DNA of 20,881 nt from assembly GCA_001275005.1 (NCBI GenBank), contig JWZX01003161.1, positions 1-20,881 on the forward strand, written 5' to 3'. This DNA comes from Chrysochromulina tobinii. Taxonomy: Eukaryota > Haptophyta > Prymnesiales > Chrysochromulinaceae. A program made the position numbers and the translations under genes. The notes under the pieces are model-generated. The model did not search any database and had not been told where the DNA came from. It saw nothing but the letters and a program-made list of their open reading frames with translations. Position 1 is the first letter of the stretch; every line of letters starts with the position of its first letter. Shown piece by piece: positions 8,224 to 17,620 of the stretch.

Positions 8224-11200
8224 TCAGGGCTTGTACGTGATCAGGTAGGCCGGGTAGCACTGGGAGACGTTGTAGACGATGACGGCCTTGTTGTCGGGGG
8301 CGACCACGCCGCGCACACTGTCGTAGCCATCCGGCTCTTTGGTGAGGTTTGCGTTTGGCTGCGATTCAATGATTGTCCCTGCGGCGACGCGAACGAGGAG
8401 CATCTTGTGTACGGTAGGGCTCTCCTTGTACGCGTAGCCGCGCGCAGAGTAGGCCGCATCTTCGGCCAGGTACGTGCCGCGCCCGAACATGCCACTGGCA
8501 CTATAGCGGAAGTCGAGCCCGACCTCACCGCTGATGATTGCTTTGGGGTCGGACAGGCGCGTCCCGTGCTTCATCCACAGCTCGTTGGGGTTCCCGTTGT
8601 TGCGGTCCTTGGCGGCGATGATCTTCTTCCATTTGTCGTAAGAGGCGTAGGCCATTGGGTTCTGGACCCGCTCGACGCTGAGAACCGCGTTGGGGAAGGC
8701 GGGAGGCGAGCCGTCCGGGCGGAACATGAATCGGCGGCAGACCTCCTGGTACTCGCGGCTCCCACTTGCGACGGGTTTGAGTTCCATACCAATCTTACTG
8801 GCATCGAACGGGTCGCCTTCCCACTCATCCGGGAACTTGACGCGACCGTTCTCGGCCTCGCGCTCGCGAGCGGCTGCGACGGACTGCGCGACCCACATGA
8901 GGAGCTCGCGCTCTCCTCGGCTCACCCCTCCTTCACCCAGAGCGGACACGCGCACCGTCTGGAGCGCGGGGTTGTCCTCGACGGCGTCGGCACCCGCCCT
9001 TTGGAGCGCCGCGCGCAGCGCGGCCATCTTTTCGGAGAAGGTGCCGTCGCAGGCAGCTAAGGAGATAGGCTCCTCGCTCCGCTTGATGGCGCCGGTGAGG
9101 GCCGCGGCAAGGCGGGATTTGGCCGCGGCGAGGTTGGATTCAAGTCCAGCAGATTTGAGGCCTGTGAGGAGCACGCCGTGGGCGGGCCATCCGCCGGGAC
9201 GGACCCCGCTCGCAGCGCCTCCGCCCGCACCGACCGGGCCTGACGCGGGAGCAGGCGCGAGCACTGGCGTGGACGGCGGGGCAGATGGATCGGGTACGAA
9301 AGTGGGCAGGCGAGCGCTGGCCACCGGGCCCGCAGGATTGGGGAGAGCCTGCTGGGCGTGAGCCTGCTGGGCAAGACGTGCCTCCACCTTGCGGGATTCC
9401 GCGTCCGCCTCCAGCCGCTCCTTGTACATTGGGACGAGGCTCTCCTGCCCAGGGGGTGAGGGGAGTGCGGCGCACGGCTCTTCCATACTTGCTGACGACA
9501 TTCTCCTGGCGCATCGAGTAAGTCTTGCCGTCGCCATCGCACTGCTTCCGCGCCACCTCGTACACGCCACCTGCCATTCCGGCGGGCTTGTTCGGGGTGT
9601 TCGCGACCGTGCCGTTCAAGTCGCCCATGATGCGCACAGGCTCGGCGTGGCTCGACGCGTCGCCGCCCGTCCTTACGTACCAGTCCTCGAGGCGTACATT
9701 CTGGTCGTAATCGTACTTCATCCAGGAGGAAGACTCGTGGCGGTACCACTCCCACAGGCTCACAGGCTTCCGGATGGGCGCGCGTTGCTCTGTGTGAATG
9801 GGGCCGGCGGAGCTTGGCTGCGGCTGCACAGGCGCTCCAGTCGCGGCTCCGCTGCAGGACGCAAAGGGCGCCGGGCGCATTCTCGGCACATCGTTTACCC
9901 GGGCTGCTGCCGCGCGGAGAATGTGGTCTACGTCGCCTCTAGGCACTCCACGGGTGACGAGCGCCAAGCGCATCTCGACAGCATCGTCACTGCCCATCGT
10001 GCCGAGGGCGGCGATGCTATCGAAACCTTCGGCGTGCATCACCGCCGTGTGCGCGGCGAGGCCGAGCTCGGCGAGGAAGACGGCCATCTCGGTACGAGGA
10101 GATGTTGACGCGTATTGAGAGTTCGACATGGAGCGATTGAACAAGTGGGGAGAAGGTGCCAGTGGGCCGTTGTGAACACGGGCGCGGAGGCTCCGGGCAA
10201 AAGTGGCGGCAGTCGCTGTGTCAATGTCGCAGAAGACGACGCGGCGGAGGGAAGGAGCGACGGACTGTGCCACGGCCCAGTCGACGGTCGCCTCGACGAT
10301 GTAACGCGTCGCAACATCCGCGCTCCACCCGTAGTTCATGCACCCGAGCGCGGGGACGGCGAGGATCTTGGTGCCCTTCTCGGCGGCAAGGCGCAGGGCC
10401 TCGCGCATGGTTGCCTTGAGATTCGCTACGTCGGTTGCCGACGGGCCCGCGCTAGGGCAGATGGGGGCCAGGGCGTGCACCACGGCCGTGATACCCGCCG
10501 TCGTCCCGAGGTTCCCTGACCCCGTGATGAGCGCCGAGCCTGGCGCGAGCTGCCTGCCCGGCAGCTTGGCCACGCTCGCGTTGCACTCGGCCGTGAAGGC
10601 GGGACCGCCCGCATCGCCGATGGCCTTTGCGATGCCGCCGGCGGGGTGTAGGTAAGGGTTGGCCGCGTTAACAACGGCGTCTGCGCCGACCTCGCGGAAG
10701 TCCGCGAGGCACACGCGGAGGGAGAGGCCCCACGCCGGCGCGTCAAACTTGGCGAGGGTGGACGCGAGGAGCTGGCTGGCGGGCGCGGCCGTCATGGACA
10801 GGGGCGTCCTGGCCGCATCGGACAGCTGGGGCTGCTCATTGGAGCGCAGAGCCGCGGAGCGCAGTGTCTCGGCCCACACCTGTCCACTCCTGCTCGGTTG
10901 GCGCGAGGGCTTCGACATAGAGGGCGCTGCGACGTCCATCTCGTCTATCGGCGCGCCAATCTTGGTCAGAATTGTCGCTCCTTCACCCTGCAGGTAGGCC
11001 TCCTGTGCCTGCGTGAGCTCGACGGCATGCTCCACGAGCGTGGCCGCTGAGCCTGCCGCCACCTCCCGCCACTTGGCCTCGGCGGCTTCCACCATGGCAC
11101 GCGTGCCGCTGAGGCGGAGGCCGGTCTCAGCCTTCGTGATCGTCACGCTCGGGTTGGCATCCAGCACCGGCTGCCACGCTGGCGGGCGCAGCTGAGCGCA

Positions 11201-14200
11201 CAGTGCCCACAGGCGACGGTCCGCAAGAACGACGAGGCGGGTCTCCGCGGCGCCTCCGCGAACCTTTTCCACGAGATAGTCGCGGGCGGCCGAAGCCTCA
11301 CTGCGGGGACCCGTGAGCCTGATCGCGTTCCCGGAGACGTCGGTATCATAGAGGGTGAATGTCTTGCGCAGGTCGGTGAAGAGCTTCCCGTTGACAACCA
11401 CTTGGACAGTCAAGCTGTCGAGGTCATCCATCTCCGCCGCAGCCTTTTTTCGAGCCTCTTCCGCTTCCGCTTTAGCCTCGGGCAAAAAGTAAACCCGCAC
11501 CTCCGCCCTGCCGGAGCTGTGGAAGGTCCGCTCGAAGGTCCACAGCGGAATGGTGCAGTGGGACGCAGCCATGGCTGAGCCGACGTCGTCGTCGGCGCCG
11601 TCGGCGCCGTCGGCGTCTGGAGGGCTGTCGAGGAGCGAGGCACGGACGCTCTGGAGGAGAGGGCAGAGGGCTCGGTGGGGCACGCGGGCGGGAACGTCAA
11701 TTTTGAGCCATTCGATGGAGAGGAGGAGTTTGTTTAGCTTGACGCGAGCCTTCTCGACCGACTCGGGCAGTCCGGTAAAGCGGACCTCGACCTCCTCGGG
11801 CTTCGGCGCGTCGCAGCGGTGGCAGCGCGACAGGTTCTTCGAGCCGAAGTTGGTGTTACTGCACTTTGTGCAGATCCAATCTTGCCCTCCGCGACCTCCG
11901 CGCGCCCCGTGTCCCCCAGGGCCGTTCATGGCACTGCCTCCGCGGCCGGCGGAAGAGGTGCCACCGCTGCCGTCGGCGGATGCGCTGCCGTTCGCGCCGT
12001 CGTTGCGTGTGAACGAGGATGAGCGGTGCATTCCGCGTGCCGTTGGGGTGCGAGCCCTTGGTGGGGCGGCGACCAAACGAAGCCGAGCGCACCTTCTGCG
12101 GCTGGAAGACCTTGGGCGCAGAGAGATCCACCTCGAGCTTGTCGTCAACGGCCTCGAGTCTCTCGCGGATGCTTTGCCAGGCCGAGCGCACGAGCGCCTC
12201 GATGCTGGGGGAGACGGTGATGGTTGCAAAGATTCTCTCGCGGGACAGGAGCATCTGCTTCACCTTCTTTGCGTCGGCGGCGTCCTTCTTGAAGAAGCAG
12301 ACGACGACGACCCCCGTGGGGGCGTAGCCCTCGATCTCGGGAGGGTCGCCGCCGTAGGGGAAGAAGCGGATGCGCGGGTCCTTCTTGAGGGCGCAGAGCC
12401 GCTCCAGCTTATCCTCGAGGGTGTCGGCGGTGAACTTGGAGCTTGCAAAGCTGTTGTCGAGTGGGGCCGACCCCAGAAACACGCCTGTGTCGATCTCCTC
12501 GCACCTGATCTTCCCCTTGTAATAGATGGGCGCGTCGCAGGTGTCGGCGAGGGCTCTCACGTCCTCCTCCGTGCAAGGGGACGAGTAAATGAACCCGATA
12601 ATGTTCTTCTTGGGGACGGGCTGGGTGGCTCCGGCGCCGGGTCCGACGGTCGAGACGGCACCCATGTCCGGCTCGATTAGGTGCTTTACCTTTTCAACGA
12701 TGCGCTCCCCGCCTTTCGGAAAGAAGATGCGGGTGTTGTTGACGCGAGCAAAGGCCAGGAGCTGGGCGTCGCGGGCGAGGCGCGTCTCGGAGACGCCGCG
12801 GACGGTTACGGCCTCTGCACACGCCGACTGCGAAAATATGCGCATCTTCTCGGCGGCCACATTGACCTGGGCGGCGGAGGGCTCGGACGACGGGGCCGGC
12901 GCAGATAGGGCGCCGTCCGCGTCGGATGACACGACCTCGGCGGCCTTGAGGACGAGCTCTTCGAGCGCGACGTGGATCGTGAAGCGCGGGTGGATGCCGA
13001 CGAGCTCGGTCTGGAGTTCCTGCAGACGCCCCTCGCTTGCAAAGAACTTGCACAGGGCCTTGGAATGCCCGGAGGGCTTGTGCTTGAAGAGCCCGGACGG
13101 CGGAGGCGGAGGCGGAGGAGGCGGAGGCGGGGTCACGGACCTAGAACCTGGCCCTGGCGCGGTCTCCTCAAAGACCTTCACGGGCGCGGAAATGCTCGGG
13201 GCCACACCGCGCGCAATGTCCACGATGTGGCGCCAGGCGATGACGGCGCGGCCGCGGCCGACGCATCTGAGGAAGGCCGAGTTCGGATTCGAATCCTCGT
13301 TTGCGATGATGACGATATTGTTGAAGCCTCCCTGGGACTGCATACGGCTGACGTGGTAGGAGAAGTCCCTGTCGCTCGTGATGATGATGATGAGGGTGGC
13401 CGCCTTGAACTCCTCGCTGTCGGCCTTGTGCTCGTCGACGAAGTTCGTCATGGATTTCTGGATGTCTTGGTCGACAGCCCCGTGCTTATTGCCGGGGTCG
13501 ACGTGGGTGACGCTCGTTGTGAGCAGGGCGCTCATGCACGCGCTCGTCGGGTGGAAGGGGTTGGTGGGCGAGTCGGACTTGTCTCGAGTGGGGCGGTGGA
13601 GGACGAACTGGTACTTGAATGTTGGGAACTGATGACGGAGGCGTTTTGAGCTGGTGCGCTCCAGAAAGGGGTGGTTTCTAGTATCGGGGAAGCAGCCGAG
13701 CGCGACGCGCAGCGTCTCGTCCACCGCGAGCTCGCCCTTGATGTCGGGGTGGTTCATGTCGATGGGGTGGAAGTGCGCGACCACGCGTCCCATGGCGTCC
13801 TTGGTCATGGCGAGCGAGCCGTCGGCGTTGCGAACAGGGTACTGGGACGGGAACGGCGCGTTCTCCGCGTCGTGCCACACGCAAACGCGCGTGAAGGGCA
13901 ACGCGGTCGGCGGTGGCGGTGGCGGTGGCGGTGGCGGTGGCGGTGGCGGTTGCGGTTGCGGTTGCGGTGGCGGTGGCGGTGGCGGTGGCGGGGGCGTCGG
14001 ACGGTCGAAGTCGGACGAGAGGACGAAGTTGACATTCACCCCCCTTATGCGGTGAGGTAAGGCGAGGATGCTGTGGGCGGACTCAGCGGAGAGGATGAAT
14101 ACGTCCGGGGCCGACGGACTGACCACGACGGCAACGTCCTTGGAGGTCAGGTACGTCACGACGGCGCCCAGGACCCTGTCGCGAGACGCGGCGTCGGTGC

Positions 14201-14738
14201 CGTCGGGGAGGACGATGCGCACTGCCGAGGGGCCGTCTTGCGGCGCCGTCTCCGCGAGGGTGAAGGTGAAGCCAGCCCCCCCTTTGGCCTGAAATCTGTG
14301 GCGGCGCACGAGCTGGAGGGCCTTGTCGGCATCGGGGGCGAGGAAGAGCATGGGCCCGTCCGAGTCCCGTTTCGTGGGATGAGGTTCGAGGGCGAAACCC
14401 TCCTCGACGTCGACGATTTCGGAGACAACGTCGGGGGCAAGGGCCCCACCCTCGACGACGCAAGCGACACACTTGCCCGCGCGTGAGACGCCCATGACGA
14501 CGCCCCTGACTCGGAGACCATCGCGGAGAAGATCATTTAAAATGGAGTCCGAGGCGGCGACGGAGAAGACCGCCGCTGCTGGGCGGTCGGGGAGCGTCAC
14601 TTCATGCTTGAAGACGAGCCCCAGCGACACGAGTGCTGACTGCTCGATGTCCGACTGATGAGGAGGGCTCGCGCACGATGCCGGGGCCGACACGACGACC
14701 AGCGTCGGGCTGCTAGCATCTAACTTGGATGCCGCCAT
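8224..14738 (-). CDS. NYN-RanBP2 ZnF-KH-macro-SAM-WWE-PARP giant protein, in three frames
   Basis: PARP14-like ADP-ribosyltransferase with an added N-terminal NYN nuclease-like domain, about 2,170 residues if two frame breaks are bridged. The start at 14738 has strong context (ACCACCATGG). An earlier in-frame ATG at 14855 would add a basic, Ala/Ser-rich leader. Frame 1 (to about 12060): polyproline at about residues 248-277 and 537-547, and an NYN domain at about 285-480 with WHDAENAP and ITSDRDFSYHV. Frame 2 (to about 9470): RanBP2-type finger (DWICTKC, CHRCDAPKP) near 11815-11885, KH-like repeats, macrodomain at 10190-10723 (DAVVNAANPYLHPAGG), SAM-like segment at about 9905-10096, and WWE at about 9467-9760. 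Frame 3: PARP catalytic domain at 8227-8808 with WMKHGT, GRGTYLAEDAAYS and YPAYLITY, then TGA. The catalytic His and Tyr are present, and Ala replaces the usual third-position Glu, so mono-ADP-ribosylation or loss of activity is likely. No repeat-type introns are seen. Confidence 0.85.
9445..9475 (-). other. Frame break 2 in the PARP-family gene
   Basis: The WWE domain ends in one frame (MRQENVV, YGRAVRR) and the linker to the PARP domain continues one base on (ESLVPMYKERLEA). Two readings fit. One is an extra C in the CCCC or CCCCC runs here. The other is a 31-nt GT-AG intron at exactly 9475-9445, which would cut off the WWE VRR end. That length is far below the 70-272 nt of the other introns. 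Confidence 0.6.
12031..12090 (-). other. Frame break 1 in the PARP-family gene
   Basis: Upstream protein ends in the basic segment SASFGRRPTKGSHPNG, and downstream protein resumes one base on as MHRSSSFTRNDG, just before the Gly-rich linker and zinc finger. A 22-nt GT-AG segment (12078-12057) would restore the frame, as would one extra base. The region is low complexity, so similarity cannot decide. Both breaks shift the frame in the same direction. Confidence 0.6.
13098..13131 (-). repeat. Coding polyproline repeat (second tract)
   Basis: GGCGGA-type triplet repeats on the plus strand encode about eleven prolines after the NYN domain on the minus strand. It probably acts as a flexible or SH3/WW-binding linker. 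Confidence 0.8.
13908..13994 (-). repeat. Coding (GGCGGT)n repeat encoding polyproline with Gln-Pro
   Basis: About 14 GGCGGT hexamers, interrupted by GGTTGC variants, encode roughly 30 residues of proline with Pro-Gln in the centre, just before the NYN domain. The tract is likely to vary in length and is prone to sequencing error. Confidence 0.85.
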
Positions 14739-15580
14739 GGTGGTTGTAATTTCGGGAACGGGCGCGGATATGTCGGGTTGAAGGCGAGCTTGACTTGCGC
14801 TGGCGGTGGCTTGCGCCTTTGATGACGTGAAGAGCGCCGTGCGCCAGTGGTGCATGATGCCTTTGGTGCTCGCTCGCTTCTGTGAGGGGGGAAGGCGAAC
14901 GTTTGGTGATCGGGGGAAGAGAGACGCGATACGGATGGCAAGGCGTCGCACCCGCCGTGCACGCGCGTGGGATGGGTGCTCATGTGGGAGCGGAAGTTGG
15001 AGGCGCGGTGCCTTGGGTTGCTGGGCATGGAGAGGGTCGCGCGCTCTGGCGACCCATTGCGCGCTCTGGCGGGGACGTGCGGGGGGAGCGCGCGCGGCCC
15101 GAAATCCGGTTGGAAGCTGCCAAGGCAGGGGTGAAGGGAAGGCGTGTGCGGGTGCGCGGGGCTGATTCGCTCGGAAGAGCTGGTGTTGGGCGCGGCGAGT
15201 TGGGAGCAGATGAGGGCATGAGGTCGCACTCTGTTTGTCGAGCGCGTGCTCCTTTTGCGAGCTAACAAGTGTTACGCAAGACCCATTTTTAGGTCCATCT
15301 TGAGAAAGTACGATTCGTTTGTTGTCAAGTCAAGTTGTGTGAACCACGTCCCCTCCGTTGCGGAGCACGGTGACTTCTAAAACACCTTTTCGGTGTCGAG
15401 CTGTCGAGGAAGCGCAGCCGCCCATGTCTCAAGTCTTTCAACTTTGTTCTTTTAAAGGATGGATCAGCCGCGGATACAACGCCCAGTTGAAAAGGAGGGC
15501 CAACGAGTGGGCAAACACAGTCCTTTTTAAGCAAGTTCCCCTGCGGAGAGAAACAGCTTTGTTGCGCCTATCGTGCGAGA
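14739..15580. promoter_or_regulatory. Divergent intergenic region, probable shared promoter
   Basis: This 842-bp stretch separates the starts of two divergent genes. Part of it (14739-14855) could be coding if the PARP-family gene uses the earlier ATG. GCGCGCTCTGGCG occurs twice in direct orientation, at 15039-15051 and 15059-15071, with 20-bp spacing. An AT-richer segment at about 15260-15330 and TTCTTTTAAAGG near 15450 might be core promoter elements for the plus-strand gene. No consensus TATA box is certain. Confidence 0.35.
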
Positions 15581-17620
15581 ATGATGCCCTCCAAGGCGCA
15601 GTCCAGTGCGTCGAGCATCATGTTGAGCTCTGGGCCGATACAGCTTCCCATCAGCTATCTGCCGCAGCAGACGTTCAGAATCCCATCTCCGTTGGGCAGC
15701 TCCGCCGAAGCTACGGCGATGTTGGCGCGCCAGCAGCTCAAGAAGCCGCCAGGTTTTCTGCAGGAGCTGCAGCTGTCACCGCGCCGGCCGCACCCGCGTG
15801 CGGGGCTGCCGATGCTTGAGTCGGTCGAGGGCGTGCAGAGTCCGAGGACGTGGCTGCCGACCTCGCCTCGTGGCCGCGTGCACGTCAGATCGCTCGTGCT
15901 CGACGAGCCGGCGGGGCCGCCAGCCGAGCCGGCCTTGCCTGCGGCGCATGCATTGGCCTCCTCGCCCCAACCCATCAAGGCGTCGGTCTTCGCCTCCGCG
16001 ACGCCCATCGAGCTCTCCAAGGCGCACGCGCGCGCGCTCTCGTCCTCATCATCGGGCGACGACGAGTCGACCGAGGCGACCGACAAGAGGCATCGGCTGC
16101 GGCTGCTCGACGACATGCGCTGGATCCTATTCAACAAGACGGACGTGTACCAGCCGCGCGAGATGCCCTCAGCGCTCTCGCCCGAGCAACTCGCGGACGT
16201 CGTCGACACCCTCTCGCGCGTGCACCTCTTCCGACGGTTGAGCGACCAGCAGCTGTCGGAGCTGCGCCGGCTGGGCAAGCATCGGCTCTACCCTCGGTAC
16301 TAGAGCCTCTGAGATGGTAGCCTCTGATAGCCTCTGAGTGCCTCCGAGTGCCTCCGATTGCCTCCCTCATCAGGTACTCTCGGATCTTGCGCGAAGGCAC
16401 GCGCTCCACGTCACTCTTCGTGCTGCTGAGCGGGCACATCGCCGTGTACAACGCCAAGAGCGGCGAGACGCCCACGAGCTTGGGGCGCGGCGCCCTCTGT
16501 GACGAAGCCTGCCTCGTGGCCGAGGTCGCGCGAGAAACGTCCGTGAGCGCGATCACCCCGTGCCACGTGCTCGTCCTCGAGCGGAGCGCGCTCGTGTGGA
16601 ATGCGCCGACGGAGCTCGATCCACGGCGCGTGCTGCGTGCGCCTCCGATGGCCGCGCTCACGACGACGCCCGAGTTCCACGAGCTGCGCATCTCCGTGAT
16701 TGCGGGCATGCTCGAGGCGCTTGCATTCTTCCGCAGCTTGACGCATGGCCGTCACGCGGCGGTGGCGGCGCTCCTCGAGGTGGCGACGTACGTGGTGGGC
16801 GAGGTCGTCTTTGAGCAGGCACGCGTCCCTTGATTGGCCTTGATTGGCCTTGATTGGCCTTGGTTGGCCTTGATTGGCCTTGATTGGCCTTGATTGACCT
16901 TGATTGACCTTGATTGGCCTTGATGGCCCTTGATTGAACCTGATTGACCCTGATTGGCCTTGATTGGCCTTGATTGACATTGATGGAGAGGTCGTCTTTG
17001 AGCAGGGTGACGCGACCGAGATGGCTATGTACCTCGTGACCGAAGGGCAGGTCGAGCTGAGCCAGGGAGCGTTAGGGCGCGACATGAATGGTAATGCACG
17101 CCCCGCCATCGTGCTCGCCCGCGTCGATCCCGCCTCCGAGCGCCCTTGGTTTGGCGAGCTGCAGCTCTTTGTGAGGCTACCCCGGCACAGCACGGCGACG
17201 GTGCTCCAGCCCGCACGCCTGCTCAGGCTCAGCCCCAACCACTTTGAGGAATTCCTCGAGCTCCTGCCGGACTTTCGCACCTTTCTGAACCGCTCGACGC
17301 GCTCGTCAGCCGCGCACGCGATCTCGAACCGGGAGATGACTCTCGAGCAGAGCCGCGCTGACGAAGCGCGGAATCGGATGCAGTCGACCGTGTCGGTCGT
17401 CTGGCAGTCCGGCGCGCGCCTCGGCACCAACGCCGTCCTGGGCGCCAGTGGGGCCGCCGAACGCTCGGCGTTTGCGGAGCGGTGGGAGCGCATCGTGACA
17501 GCGATGCTCGCGCGGGCGGGCGACTCGGACTACACGAAGGCGATGGCGACCGTCTCGTTCAAGACGACGGACTACATACCGCACGGCCAGCGCTCGTCGA
17601 GGGACGTGGCGAGCGCATGA
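15581..17620 (+). CDS. Tandem cyclic-nucleotide-binding-domain protein, 3 exons
   Basis: Exons 15581-16296, 16374-16803 and 16991-17620 join in frame into 591 residues ending at TGA. About 200 N-terminal residues are Ser/Pro/Ala-rich and unrecognised. Two cNMP-binding domains follow. Domain A starts near residue 222 (HLFRRLSDQQLSELRRLG) and continues through LFVLLSGHIAVYNA. Its phosphate-cassette region reads GALCDEACL...ARETSVSAI, with CDE where FGE is usual. Domain B starts at LAFFRSLTHGRHAAV and runs through VVFEQGDATEMAMYLVTEG. It has WFGELQLF followed by RHSTATV, with the conserved Arg displaced. No kinase domain or membrane segment is seen, and no clear PKA-type RRxS inhibitor site. It may be a PKA-regulatory-like or scaffold protein of unknown role. 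The start is the first in-frame ATG pair. An upstream exon is possible. Confidence 0.82.
16297..16373 (+). other. Intron 1 of the cyclic-nucleotide-binding gene
   Basis: A 77-nt intron, CTCG|GTACTAG to CATCAG|GTACTCT. GGTACT spans both junctions. It consists of CCTCTGA and CCTCCGATTG units and ends GATTGCCTCCCTCATCAG, like several ASCC3 introns. Confidence 0.88.
16804..16990 (+). repeat. Intron 2 of the cyclic-nucleotide-binding gene: exon copy and fifteen 10-nt units
   Basis: GAGGTCGTCTTTGAGCAGG occurs at both ends (16801-16819 and 16988-17006). The intron can be read as GT-AG within the duplicate (16804-16990) or as a GC-AG intron at the other end of it, giving the same protein. Between the copies, 16831-16980 is 15 units of exactly 10 nt, mostly TGATTGGCCT. 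Confidence 0.9.

Noticed and set aside
7945-9060. 371-codon open frame on the plus strand opposite the PARP domain
   Set aside because: It is antisense to a clear PARP catalytic domain and has no recognisable motif. High GC gives long antisense frames throughout this window.
11856-12030. C-terminal tail of the first NYN-gene frame (RRRERQRIRRRQR...) as real protein
   Set aside because: It is the out-of-frame reading of the Gly/Ser-rich linker and zinc finger, which are recognisable in the next frame.
11550-13359. Plus-strand open frames of 376 and 256 codons opposite the NYN/zinc-finger region
   Set aside because: They are shadows of the minus-strand gene, low-complexity (poly-Gly/Arg from the GGCGGA repeats) and lack any domain.
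16411-17493. 360-codon minus-strand frame across the cyclic-nucleotide-binding gene
   Set aside because: It reads through the 10-nt intron array as repeated NQGQ-type peptide and is antisense to recognised domains.
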